Part shown: positions 14,952 to 25,889 of the stretch, piece by piece | Numbering within the stretch: the stretch's first letter is position 1 | Layout of the letters: each line of letters begins with the position of its first letter | Made by a program: the position numbers and the translations under genes | NCBI GenBank assembly: GCA_029204225.1 | Contig: CM055102.1 | Span: 25,120,780 to 25,184,779 of the forward strand | Direction: 5' to 3' | Length of the DNA stretch: 64,000 bases | Source: Diphasiastrum complanatum | Lineage: Eukaryota; Streptophyta; Lycopodiopsida; Lycopodiales; Lycopodiaceae | Notes under the pieces: model-generated | The model's database searches: none | Seen by the model: the letters and a program-made list of their open reading frames with translations, nothing else | What the model was told of the DNA's origin: nothing

Positions 14952-16080
14952 CTTTACAGATTAAATCAAGTAGACAATGAGATTGGATCTAGATTTTCAA
15001 TCAAAACTATCTCAGATCAGATTTGCTAGATCTCTTTCACTTGACAAGAATCAGATTCTTATATCGTGCAAAAGATATCGAAAATCAACCAATTGATACT
15101 TCTCAAAAAATGAAAAAAATTCTTAGAGTCAAAATCAAACTATATCAGATTTGATCCAAAATTTGATAGGGACTTGATCTGAAAATCAGAACCTAAAAAT
15201 AAAACTAGCAAAGGTTCCCTAGGCGAAGATTCACTCGGCAAAGGTTCAAAGTGCTATTTCTGAAAAAAAAAAACTCTCTAATCAAGTTTTTTTGGACAAA
15301 TTCTTCGAAAATAACCTTCACTGAATTTTCAGACTCAGAATCTAACACAAATAAAACTAGAGTAGAATTGACGAAGGTTTCTGGCACACAAAAACACAGT
15401 ATTTGTAGTTTGGCTGAGGGTAAAAATAAAGATTTTCTATGATCTGGATAGGATGAATGTTCATCGAACTCAAAATAGTAACTTACTATAAATAGAATGA
15501 TCCGGAAACTCGACGAAGGTTCTGACAAAGAATCAAGAGTAATACTGGTATTTTTGCAAAAAAGAGACTTTTTTTTGGGCAAAAATATGACAATATGACA
15601 ACTGATCCTCTAAGAAACCTTCTATTTCTGATATAATTCTTTGATTTTTTGGTATTTTTGATGGTTTTTTTTTATGTTTCTGAAAATCTGTTGGAAAGAA
15701 TTGTTCACCCTTAGAACTGTGGTTTTGTAATCAAAACCGAAGGTGCTTGCAACTCGGCGAGCATTTCCTGAAAGAGGGCAAAAAGTTATCAGCTTTGATG
15801 ACGATTTTTGTCTCCTTTTGACCAAAATCTCGTAGATTTGACCGATTTTTGTTGTTTTTTTTTATATCTTTGATCCAAATGGATCTTAAGATTGGTGATC
15901 TGAATAGATTTTCCTGTTCTACAATCAGATTAGATTTCAAACAAGCATATCCACTCAAATCAGGCAAAATCACTCCCAAACTAACCCTAAATGCAGATTT
16001 AACAATATTCATGCCATGACAAGATGCCTAATGTAAGCTAAGCATCCAACAAACATGCTGCAAACTGAAAAATTGGCGTA
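14952..16080 (-). other. Gypsy copy A 5' leader (between PBS and gag)
   Basis: About 1.1 kb with no coherent ORF, lying between the primer-binding site and the gag start, as in Tat/Athila elements with long leaders. It carries repeated CGAAGG/CTTCG words (for example GGCGAAGATTCACTCGGCAA near 15221) shared with the integrase-ORF3 spacer. Confidence 0.6.
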
Positions 16081-16100
16081 GCTCCTCGGCAACGGCGCCA
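16081..16100 (-). promoter_or_regulatory. Primer-binding site complementary to tRNA-Asp
   Basis: The minus strand reads TGGCGCCGTTGCCGAGGAGC. The first 14 bases match the complement of the 3' end of plant tRNA-Asp (…GGCAACGGCGCCA), the usual primer of Tat and Athila elements. There is a G-to-A change after position 14. It sits 4 bp from the LTR end. Confidence 0.9.
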
Positions 16101-16104
16101 AAAT

Positions 16105-16814
16105 TGTAGTGAGTTTCTTTCCTTGCCTATCCTCAATCCAAGATCTAATCAATCTAGCATCGAGGAGATGAAGTTAGTTGTCACGCGTAGATTTGTTCCC
16201 ATGAGAGCGATAGCATAGTTCAAATTTTAGCACGAATGGAAGATTCACATCTAACTCTAACATCCATTAACCCTAAGTGTTAACACTACATCCATTAACA
16301 CTAGATCCACAATGAAGATAGCTTACTCTTTCTCTTTCTCCATTTCTCTCTCATAAAAAGTATAAAAACATGCAATTCCAATAACAATCAGATCCAACAA
16401 TTAGTGAAACACAATAAAATCATGAGAGATGGAGGAAAAGTGATAGAGATCAAGGACATTCATAAATCCATTCCATAAGAGAACCAATATGCTTTATTGA
16501 AATGAAGATACGTACAAGTGTAGGAAACTCGAGTTGGTCCCTTTTTATAGTAGAGAGGAGGACCCTGGCCTCTGAATCCTATTAGTCCATTTCTGCCTCC
16601 CTAATTATTCAAATTTAAAAAAGAGTGGGAACCATATAAAATTGGAGGGAAACCCAACTTTATTTACTAACTTGACATTTAGGTCCTGCGACATTAAAAG
16701 TCCCACAAAAAGGCTAAAGTCCTTTTATTAACTTTCTAATTTATCAAATCTCTATGTGATCATCGGGTTGGACTTAATAGTTACTTGAGGTAAGCCTATC
16801 ATTGGAGTAGATCA
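16105..16814 (-). mobile_element. 5' LTR of gypsy copy A (about 710 bp)
   Basis: On the plus strand it begins TGTAGTGAG next to the PBS and ends GTAGATCA just where copy B sequence starts. The LTR is therefore bounded by TG...CA. In its sense direction (minus) it carries a TATA box (CTATAAAAAG, 16541-16550) followed about 45 bp later by AATAAA (16493-16498), as expected for U3/R. No second copy of this LTR was found in the window, so copy A has no recognisable 3' LTR. Confidence 0.75.
16541..16550 (-). promoter_or_regulatory. TATA box of gypsy LTR
   Basis: CTATAAAAAG on the minus strand inside the LTR, followed downstream by the AATAAA signal at 16493-16498. Confidence 0.6.
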
Positions 16815-18000
16815 GATGTAGTTCAGCATGATATGCCTGAGCATTTTAAATGTTATACATTGGATGATGTGGTTATTATGTTACCTAAAGCACATCGTGA
16901 ACCTGAAGAACACGTGCCAGACTCAGAAGATGTTTACGATGGCCCAGCTAGGACACAACCAATGAATCTTGCCGAACCAAGAGAATTGGAAAATATTGTA
17001 CAAGTTGGATCACAACTTAATCCTGAACAGTATCAAGCACTTCGCATGATACTTATTAAGTATCAAGATTGCTTTGCATGGACTTATCAATATCTGAAGG
17101 ATATTTTGACATCAGTGATTCAACATACCATACCTTTAGTATCTGATGCAGATGCATGCCACTTGGATCGATTGGAGAAAGTATTTGAAAGATGTCGCAA
17201 AGATCAAATTTTTCTAAATCCAGAAAAATGCCAGATATGGGTTTCCCACGGAGTTGTGCTTGGACATGTGATATCAAGACATGGTATTGCCACCGATTAT
17301 TCTAAGATCAAGGTTATTGTGGAATTTCCACCGCCAACAACAATTCGTGGAGTTTATGTGTTTATGGGTCATGCGAACTACTATCGAATTTTTATTATTT
17401 TCTTTGTGGATTTAGCACGACCTATATACAAACTGACTATTGTTCCTATTTGGATAGTAGAGGCGTTAGAAGCCTTTGAAAAATTAAAAAAAGCATTAAC
17501 TTCAGCACCAATACTGTGTTCTCTAGATTGGACGTTTGAATTTCATGTTCACACAGATGCCTCAAAATATGCCATTGGATTAGTTTTGACGCAGCCAGGT
17601 AATTGTAAGAAGGATTATCCTATACGATTTGCAAGCAGACAGCTTGCAGATCTGGAGAAGAATTATTCAACAACATAACGTGAAGCGTTAGCCATGATTT
17701 TTTCTGTTCAAAAATTTTGTCACTACCATATGGAAATGCACTTTGCATTTTATACGGATCACCAGCCGTTACTTTACTTGGTAAACAAGACATGCAATAT
17801 TGGACGTATTGCAAGATGGTTATTGTTATTGACTGAATTTTACTTTCAAATTGTGGTTCAAAAGGGGAAGCAACATTATCTAGCCGATCACATTTCGCGA
17901 ATCGAATCCGCACTAGTTAACACTGAAGTGGATGATGAATTACCAGATGCTGCATTGTTCTATGTCAAAGCAGTACCTTAGTGGGCCGCGAATATTGTTG
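16815..18000 (+). pseudogene. Gypsy copy B: pre-RT block, RT with internal deletion, RNase H
   Basis: It starts abruptly at DVVQHDMPEHFK, so gag and protease are missing. The frame 16833-17678 runs through the pre-RT block to QHTIPLVSDADA. It then jumps directly to CHLDRLEKVFERCRKDQ, so the RT fingers and the catalytic YLDD motif are deleted. The connection (FMGHANYYRIF) and RNase H follow, with FEFHVHTDASKYAIGLVLTQ, then stop, REALAMIFSVQKF, YTDHQPLLYLV and HYLADHISRIES. TAA at about 17677-17679 replaces a Glu codon and TAG near 17980 replaces another. Its losses are complementary to those of copy A. Confidence 0.85.
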
Positions 18001-18340
18001 AGTACCTGATGCTAGGACAACCGAATGACTCCTTGACAAAAGTACAAAAGATACAATTGATTCATAAGACTCAACCTTATCAATTGATTGTAGGACAATT
18101 GTATCGTCGTGGATCAGACAATATTCTACGTAGATGTGTTTTACTGCATGAAGTCCCAGATTCAATCATGTTTTCACATGATGGCATGGGTAGAGGACAC
18201 TTCTCTACAGATATTACTGTTTGCAAACTTTTGCAATCAGGTTGTTGGTGGCCTACGCTTCATAAGGACACAAAATTTTTATTCAGGCATGTGATGTTTG
18301 CCAGCGAGCATGACGACCTGCTCGACAAAACTATGAACCC
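18001..18340 (+). pseudogene. Gypsy copy B integrase N-terminal zinc-binding region (frameshifted)
   Basis: The frame from 18009 reads the linker (LYRRGSDNILRRCVLLHEVP), then HDGMGRGHFSTDIT and LLQSGCWWP, the His-His part of the HHCC domain. The Cys pair, expected as CDVCQR, lies across a frameshift near 18300, after which the family frame resumes at 18341. The protein would be split here. Confidence 0.75.
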
Positions 18341-19249
18341 TTGCATCCGGTTTTATCGCAAGCACCATTGGAAAAATGGGGACTGAATTATGTTGGTCCT
18401 ATTCATCCTGCCGCGCAAGGATATCAGGCCCGATACATTATCGTAGCGACTGATTATATGACCAAGTGGGTTGAAGCCAAAGCTGTCAAAGTTGCTGATG
18501 CGAAATCTACGGCCAAGTTTCTATATGAAAATATTATAATCAGATTTGGATGTCCGATTGAGATTGTTAGTGACCTGGGTACACACTTTGTTAATCAAAC
18601 AATAAAGTGTTTACTGGAAGATTTTTTTGTTATACACAAATTTAGCACTCCCTACTATCCCAGAGGGAATGGCCAAGCTGAATCTTCCAAAAAGATTTTC
18701 TGCACCATTATCACAAAGACAGTTGAAGCGAGTCGGTCTGATTGGGAGCATAAACTGTATGCAACATTATGGGCATTCAGAACCGCTTACAAAAATAATA
18801 CAAATCAAACACCCTTTCAATTGGTCTATGGTCAAGATGCTGTCATGTCGATTGAATTTTTAATTCCATCTTTACGCATAGCAGCAACAGAACGGTTAAA
18901 TGATGATAAGTCTTTACAACTACGTCATGAAACGTTGCACAAATTATGTGAAACTCGATTGATGGCAGTTCATGCATTAGCAGAAGAGAAAGCCCGCCGG
19001 AAGGCATGGCACGATCGTCGATTGCACAAAAAGGATATGAAAGCAGGATATCTTGCATTGATGTACAAAACCAAGCCGATCAAGGAAAAATTGAAGTTTA
19101 CCGGTGAAGACCCATATAAAGTGACGGAAATCCTGAACTATGGTGCAGTAATTCTTGAGCACTTGGATGGAAAACGATTTGATACTCCGGTGAATGGCAG
19201 CCAATTACGCAAGTTTTGGCAGTCGGCTCCGCCAGATCAACAAGACTGA
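18341..19249 (+). CDS. Gypsy copy B integrase core and C-terminal domain (302-aa open frame)
   Basis: Integrase joins retroelement cDNA to the host chromosome. The DDE triad is visible: ATDYMTKWVEAK (first Asp), EIVSDLGTHFVNQ (second Asp; Leu replaces the usual Gln/Arg) and PRGNGQAESSKKIF (Glu). AFRTAYKNNTNQTPFQLVYG and SIEFLIPSLRIA follow, then the C-terminal domain with KARRKAWHDRRLHKK and YKVTEILNYGAVILEHLDG, ending before the spacer. The IPSLR block is typical of Tat/Ogre-Athila-type elements. The frame has no stop but lacks the N-terminal zinc domain in frame, so it is probably not functional alone. Confidence 0.85.
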   Translation: MHPVLSQAPLEKWGLNYVGPIHPAAQGYQARYIIVATDYMTKWVEAKAVKVADAKSTAKFLYENIIIRFGCPIEIVSDLGTHFVNQTIKCLLEDFFVIHKFSTPYYPRGNGQAESSKKIFCTIITKTVEASRSDWEHKLYATLWAFRTAYKNNTNQTPFQLVYGQDAVMSIEFLIPSLRIAATERLNDDKSLQLRHETLHKLCETRLMAVHALAEEKARRKAWHDRRLHKKDMKAGYLALMYKTKPIKEKLKFTGEDPYKVTEILNYGAVILEHLDGKRFDTPVNGSQLRKFWQSAPPDQQD

Positions 19250-20055
19250 TCTCAAGAATTTTTAATTTTATTTGTTTTTCAATTTGTTGTTTTCAATATT
19301 TCATTTGTTCAGTTTTGTGTGAAAAAGACAATAAAATTTTTTTTGAGAAAAGACTGATGAACAAAAGTCAGAAAAGTCATCAACATGGGAAAAAGGAAGG
19401 ACAATATTTTTGATGAAAAATGACTTAGAAAATCACTATTTTGGTCAGATTTGGCCTATACAGTATCAAAAACCTTCGCTGAGCCTCCAGATTGTACATC
19501 CACTTCAGATTTATCTAATTTGAGTTGGGCAAAGATTCCTGTCCAAGAAAAATCCAGTTGAGTCAAGCAAATGATCAGTAATATGCCATTTTGAGAACCT
19601 TCGCCGAGCACCTTACCCTCATTATGGACCTTCGTCGACCTGCTAGATGATCTTAAAATATCAAAATTAGGTTGGCCATAGCCTCAGATCTTGAAAAAAT
19701 ACATTTATGACAGTATCTGGGCGAAGGACCTTCTTGGGCGAAGGTTCATCCTTCGCCAGCCCTGGAAAACGTTTGCCTGATAAGTTCAGGTCTTTAGAGA
19801 CCTTTGTCGAGATTTTTATAGCCTATTTTCATAGTATTGTACATGCTTGCAAATTTTGGTTCAGAACTGATCAGCCAAACTAATATTCAGTGTAATGGAC
19901 CCACCAAATTCACTTATAAGCTAGCTGAATTCGATTCATTCCTCACTTGTGCTAGCGAAGCTCTTGCGAATTTTTCCCGCGACCAAAGCCTTCCAAACTT
20001 TTTGAATTGCTTTTTGATATACTTTCGTGCATCTTACATTTTCTTTTTGCTCATC
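19250..20055 (+). other. Gypsy copy B spacer between integrase and ORF3
   Basis: Non-coding spacer of about 0.8 kb, collinear with 8936-9650. It contains six or more copies of an ACCTTCGYCGAG-like word, for example AACCTTCGCTGAGCC, GAACCTTCGCCGAGCACC and GACCTTCGTCGACC. It ends in a leader ORF segment (LAEFDSFLTCASEALAN) in frame with nothing upstream. Confidence 0.6.
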
Positions 20056-22611
20056 ATGTCTTCTACAGATACAACTCAGTCTCCGTGTTATACTATCCAT
20101 CGTGATGTCCCATCTGCAATGGACATCATGATCCTTCCTAGCACAAGCATGGTCACTCAATGGATGACCCTTGCGGAGCCTCTGCTCACTGAACGGGTAT
20201 TCATGAGAGATCCTTTTCTGGCAAAATCAACATGGATTTCATCACTCTTGCCTTCAGTACGTAGAAGGAAGAGAAATCCTAATTTTATATCACCTTTCAG
20301 GGAGCAACAAACAAGGTGCATGTCACTGAGGCCGCCCTTGTAGCCATAGGTATAGCGTCAGGTACACAAGCCTCACCCAATCATAAGTAGGCCAAGTAGG
20401 CCATAAAGCCTTACATCTACCTCACCAATGATTTTCACTGGACCAATGACGGATACCTCCTTGATGCCATCACTGAGCCTTCCATACACGCTGCTGCCTA
20501 GCTACTGAACAACTTTCTGATGGTTGGCAACCTCAGGAAAGACCGCATCACTTCACAAATCCTCCATAGGATAGTTGAGTCCTGTACCAAGTTGGCCAAA
20601 GTCCCTCTTGAACCATATAATTGGTTCAAGATTGTTTCTGGAGCTCAAATGAGCTATTAAGAGCAATACTAAGCAGCAGTTCGCTGCTGGCCCTTTGTTA
20701 TCTCTTCTAGCCGCCTCTCACCTAGAAAACAAAATCCATGGTTTCCACCTGGATTTTGTGCTTTCGGTCTATGAAGAAGCACCGGCCGAATCGTCTCACC
20801 AGGCCTTGAGTTCACATAGTTGACGTCGTCCACGCAGTGAGATCGTCATTCCTGACTCGCCTTTCGCGTCATGACGTCGCATTAGGCATACATCGTCAAC
20901 TGCGCTTTTGCCCCCTGCTACTGTTTGCACTGAACTTCCTATTCCCCTTGCCTCTGATGCTTCCCTCACCTCTGCTTCCACACAGGGACAGTCTGTGGCC
21001 ATTGGGGCTACCAATCCCATCATAGCTGCCCAGGCCGCCTCAACCCCGCACACCAAATCTACTTCACAAACACGCAATATTTCATGGATATGTTCGATGA
21101 TTTTGGCCCCCTTGGGACTGCCAAAATTTTTGAAATGCCCCAGAGCCCTGCGCCCTTTGAACTCCAGTCCCCTGGAAGAGGATTCGGACAAATTCATGAC
21201 ACTACTGTTGGTGTTGAAGACTCCAGCCAACAACTTCAAGATGAAGATGCCCCAGCCACACTTCGGGTCGACCAGGCTATGAAATCACCGAAGCAGTTCG
21301 ACGCCACCGTGCCTGAGCTTTTGATGAAGAAGATGTTTTTGAAAAAGAAGAAGTACTGGCATCTATTTCATGCCAACCAAGGACAGTACCATCAGGTCCT
21401 GCTGCTGCCACCGCCTCCATGACAATAGATTTTGGTGATGCTCTCGGTTTGGTTTCAAGCCTTGCGCAAGTGATCCAATTTATGCTTGACAAGAAAAAAA
21501 AATGGAGTAGAGAATTTCAGATCTGAGATTGGAAAACATGCTCATAAGCCAAAATATTGTCCAACTGGATTGACATCTTGAAGATTGCCAAGCAATACGA
21601 AGACAAATCTAAAGCCGAAAAGAAGATGGCCCAGTAACAGGCTGATCGCCTGGAAGGATATGTCAGCTCCCCGCAAAATGCCCTAACAATCTCACAAGAT
21701 CAGGTGGATAAGGCCGTGCATGATGCAAAATAACAGGTGCAACTACTAAAGGGTCAATTGTAGATGGCGGAGCAGGATCACACACATCTCCAAGATGAAT
21801 TGGATGCAACCACCCTTGAGCGTGATGCGTATCTTCAGACACAAATACCAGACCATCCGGTAACACTGACGGAGATATCGTATTTGTTCAAGAAAGTGGA
21901 AACGTACAAAGTGGCCCTTCAGGGATTCCAAGGCCGCTTTGACAGGTTCAAAGGAGCAGCTTCAACTGAGTTGGCCAAGGCTAAAGAAACCATCAGCGCC
22001 TATGAAAAAGCAGTCGTTCAGGTGTTGGAAGTCGGACCATAAATCCCTGTATCGGTCATGCCACAATTCTCCCCTACGCGCCAAGAAGATGTACCGATGG
22101 ATACATGGCTGGATTCGGGCATGGACCAAGGGGAGCTCCAGAAATACCAGAACAATTGCCAGTTTTACCAGCAGTACAAGTGGATCCATCCTCATCAAGA
22201 ACCACACCACTATTCAGAAGTCCCATCAGCGTCGAGGACCAGATCTAGAGCTTTTTATCGCAACATCCGCACGAGTCCTCATGTGGTGGATGGGTTTCAA
22301 GACCTCCGAGATAGTGGCCGACAAAGAGTTGGACAAAATACCTGCACTAGGAGAGCAGCCGGCATGGAGAATTACCATTTTTGAGAAAACTCCGAAATCA
22401 ATCAGGAGTTATGTGGCCAGCCCTCGCCAATTGTGGGTTGATCCTTATTATGTGCCAATGCCGAGAAGGAATAAATGGAAAGATTTGAGATTGGCTATGG
22501 ACAAGATCCCCATCCATACGTCCAATTGGCCAATCATCCATCAACCCTACAGCTGGACAATATCAGTGGACTTCCACCGGGATTTAAAAGCATACCAGAG
22601 AGAGTATGTCC
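20056..22611 (+). pseudogene. Gypsy copy B extra ORF3 (long, broken)
   Basis: A likely start lies at 20056 (MSSTDTTQSPCYTIHRDVP). In shifting frames it continues with TSMVTQWMTLAEPLL, KPYIYLTNDFHWTNDGYLLD (about 20410-20470) and FVISSSRLSPRKQNPWF. A Pro/Ala-rich part follows, then a coiled-coil-like segment (21764-22042; HTHLQDELDATTLERDAYLQ, STELAKAKETISAYEKA). A final block at about 22230-22610 reads WWMGFKTSEIVADKELDKIP, YVASPRQLWVDPYYVP and DFHRDLKAYQREYVRHHG. These coherent blocks over about 2.5 kb suggest a once-intact protein of roughly 800 residues encoded after pol. I do not recognise a domain. It ends at the junction with a copia LTR. Confidence 0.6.
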
Positions 22612-22717
22612 GGCATCATGGCCTCACATGTGTGGGACCCACTTGTGTACACAATTTACACTATTCTACATGGTTTTTGATCAAGCTAGATTTGCCAATT
22701 TTTGGCAATTCTTCACA
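22612..22717 (-). mobile_element. Truncated 3' LTR of copia copy C with polypurine tract
   Basis: About 106 bp (GGCATCATGGCCTCACATGT... to CTTCACA) match the U3 end of the LTRs at 25890 and 28582. In the minus (sense) direction the LTR starts TGTGAAG, immediately preceded by the purine-rich tract GAGGAGGAG (22718-22730). The rest of the LTR is lost at the junction with gypsy copy B. Confidence 0.75.
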
Positions 22718-22927
22718 CTCCTCCTCAAATTTAGCTTGATCTATTTACAACTCTCTTGATAGATCAATGAAAGCTTTTAGAAGTGTCTAAAAAATCCAGC
22801 TACAAACAAGGGACTTTTGAGACTCCAATAGAGAATGATGTCCATGAAGGATCTTTCACCACCTCTTAGAGGATCCCTTACAAGATGTTCCATAAATGTG
22901 TCTATATACATGTAGCACACTTCAAAA
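22718..22927 (-). other. Copia copy C 3' internal sequence
   Basis: Short stretch between the pol remnant and the PPT/LTR, with no convincing frame. Confidence 0.4.
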
Positions 22928-23545
22928 CTAAACATCATGCCAAGCCATGGATTCCAAGGCATTTTGTGCACTTGAAGATACATCAATTAAAATATTAAGT
23001 GCATAAATAATGTTGCCAAAGACAACTTGTCTTGCTTGATCCATATGATTGAGCCTAGATGGCTCCATCTCGATATTCAAGGTTCTTCTTGGAGTCCTCG
23101 GGTTTTGAGCTTGCTCCTCCACTTGACTTGACTCCAAACCATCAATGAATTGAATAAGGTGTTGATCCAAAGGTGCTTCTTCAAGTTTACAAATCTTCCA
23201 CTCTTGAAAGATCACATTTCCACCATTGACAAATTCTTTGGCTGAAAACAAGTAGATTCTACAATCTCTACTTGAAGAGCAAAACACTACCATTATTCCT
23301 ATCATTGAAATAGGATAATTTTTGGTCCTTACATTGGAATGATCATGCTCAAAGCATGTGGACCCAAAGATTTCCAATACAAATGATGTTTCATCTTTTA
23401 TGACACTATTCAAACTATTACAAAAATAGTTATCCAATGAAATTGCTTTATCAACAACAAATGTGGATTTCAAAGCATCCCATTTCATTGTCTTGTCATA
23501 CAAAGTAATAAACACCATGAATCTTAAAGGTAAGAAACAAGTCAC
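22928..23545 (-). pseudogene. Copia copy C pol remnant (integrase C-terminal/linker region)
   Basis: A 205-aa minus frame with LEIFGSTCFEHDHSNVRTKN, then VVFCSSSRDCRIYLFSAKEF and GGNVIFQEWK. These correspond to the FGCTCF-x-H...K-x-VFLGYS...YKCY...SRDV-x-F-x-E block just after the copia integrase core. The integrase catalytic core and the RT/RNase H are missing. The frame is joined closely to the gag-protease ORF, so about two thirds of pol was deleted. Confidence 0.65.
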
Positions 23546-25107
23546 CTCATGTCTACTAATACTTCCAAAAAGTATTCAAAAATAGTAGACTCTCCAATGC
23601 TCACCACCCTTGCAAGATGCACACTTGAATGGACAATTTGCATGCAATTTGATGACTCGGACATTGTCATTGAGGACTCCCTTGGAACTCTCATGCTTTG
23701 AGGCTGATCCTCAAGATCTTCCTCCTTTTGATGCTCCTCCTCAATGCAAGCAAGATCACACTTTGCCAAGATCTCCTCTTGAGTGATCTCCTCCTTTGCC
23801 AAGCTCATTCTTTTAAAAGCAACACTAGCTTCCAACTTAAACAATCTTCCATGTTTAAATCCCTTTGCAATGCAAACATCATTCTTCAAGATGAAGCAAA
23901 CACCATGCTTAAAGTGGACATCCAAACCACTTTCTAAGAGTAGACCAACACTAAGCATATTCTTGGTGATTGATGGTACATAAAGGACATTTCCTAGATC
24001 CATGCATTTTGAGGATTCTAGACACAAAGAGATGGTGCCAACACCATCTATCCTACACTCTTCATCATTTGCAGTAAAGACAAACTTTTTAGCAGCATTG
24101 AAAGAGTGTAAGGTTGAGAAAAAGTCCTTTTCACAAGACATGTGGGAGCTAGCCCCACTATCGATCCACCAATTGTCTCTTGAATTGCCATTGCTTGTTG
24201 GTGAGGATGTAGATGCCATCAAGAATACATCTACTTCATCCTCCTCCTCCTCCTTTGCAAGGTTTCCTTGTTTGTCCTCCTCCACTTGTGCTCTTAGCCT
24301 CTTGTAGCATTCAGATGCATAATGCCCCTTCCTTCCACAAAAGAAGCATTTCTGCTTTGACTTGCCCTTTGAGCTTGATGCATCATCCTCTTCTTTGGCC
24401 TCCTTTGGATGCTTCTTCTTTCCATTGGTCTTCTTTTTGCCCTTGAATGAGAAATTGGCTTTCTCATCACCAACCTGCAAAGACAAGGATCTCATCCTAG
24501 ATTTTGCATGGAGCATCCTACACTCTTCAGCCATTAATACACTGTGAAGTTTTTCTATAGTTGGCAAAGTGTCTTGGATGGCAAAACTTTGGACCAAATT
24601 TGCAAAGTCATCTCCTAGACCATTAAGGACAATTTGTACAAGCTCTCCATCATGAATCTTCTCTCCAATGGAAGCCAACTCCCTATTTAGAGACTTGATT
24701 CTGAGTACATAATCCTGTGCACTCTCCTCACTTCTCCTCATGCTTTGCAAAATTTGATTTCTAAGCATAAGAACTCTAGAAGTGTTGCTAGACTCATAGA
24801 TTGATTTTAAAGACTCTCAAGCCTCTTTAGCATTAGTACAAGCTGATACTTCTCTCAACAAATAATTGCTCACATTCATCTTCACACAATGAAGTGCAAG
24901 CCTAGATCTCTTCTTGTATCTAGCTAACTCTTGTGCACCTAGAGGTTCATCTTCATCTTCAATCAAGAACTCATAAAGGTCTTGGAGCACTAAGAGTGAC
25001 TCCATTCTAACCTTCCAAATAGCATAATTTGTAGAATTCAACCTCTCACTAGCTTCTAGAAGGTATGCTCTAGCAGATCCCATCTTACTAGTGACTTCTA
25101 CAAACAA
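23542..25107 (-). pseudogene. Copia copy C gag and protease
   Basis: 24817-25107 gives the gag N-terminus (likely start MGSARAYLLEASERLNSTNY at 25083; YAIWKVRME). A TGA replaces the Trp codon near 24814. The frame then stays open to 23542 (408 aa), covering the UBN2-type gag core (RIKSLNRELASIGEKI; ILNGLGDDFANLV in related elements, here IVLNGLGDDFANLVQSF) and the LPTIEKLHSVLMAEECR block. The zinc knuckle CFFCGRKGHYASEC, the protease WWIDSGASSHMS (active-site Asp present) and LGNVLYVPSITKNMLSVG follow. Apart from the one stop, gag-protease is well preserved. Confidence 0.85.
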
Positions 25108-25889
25108 GAAATAGATTTGATTGACTTGAAACTCACAAAGGTCTCACACTTGCAGTGTTTCACTCAAATTTGATTTCTAATCCAACAAATGGACTTATAA
25201 TCACAGTTCGATCACTCCCTCACAAAGCTGGAATGAAGATAAGATGAAGTGAAAACTACTTTCAAACAAATCTTGCCAAGAAATGGATTTGATTGTCTCT
25301 AGAAACTCACTAAGGTCTCTCTCTTGTAGTTTTTCACTCAAATTAGATTTCTAATCCAACAAATGGACTTATAATCTCAGTTCTAGCACTCCCTCACAAA
25401 GTTGGAATGAAGATAAGATGATGTGAAATCTACTTACAATCAAATCTTGCCAATTTTGGCTATTTTTGGACAAAAAAAATGACTTAATCTCTTTCTTCCT
25501 TCTTGGTGTACTTTCAAGACCTGTTTTTAACCTTAATAGGACTTGAACTCAGCCTAGATTAATTAGATTCCATGAAACAAATTCAAATCTAATCAATGGC
25601 AAATGATCTTGGTAGATTATCCTAGGATCTCCACCAAAAATTACACCAATAGCTCACAAATTGAATTTTTTTGGATCAAATGAATACCATGCATTAAATG
25701 CAGGTTCAGAGGTGCCCACACATGTGGACAGTACGGATTTGGACCCCTACCAAGTTTGGGATCAAATCTCCTCACCAAAATCAAGATTCTAGCTTGCCCT
25801 CTCAATACTAGCTTTTAGCACCAATACTTGCTAAAAATGGATTTGCATTAGATCAATGGCTTATGCTCTTGTACTTGGATCTGATACCA
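25108..25889 (-). other. Copia copy C leader with 172-bp tandem duplication and PBS
   Basis: Untranslated leader between LTR and gag. Units 25109-25280 and 25281-25450 are a direct duplication (each with ACTCCCTCACAAAG and CCAACAAATGGACTTATAAT). The matching leader of copy D has a single unit. The PBS on the minus strand is TGGTATCAG (25881-25889), complementary to the initiator-Met tRNA end. Confidence 0.8.

Noticed and set aside
20056-22611. ORF3 as a retroviral envelope gene
   Set aside because: No signal peptide, transmembrane anchor pair or furin-like site is evident; the coiled-coil and soluble-looking blocks give no support.
23698-24547. Plus-strand ORFs over copia copy C gag
   Set aside because: Antisense of the long gag-protease frame; no independent coding signal.
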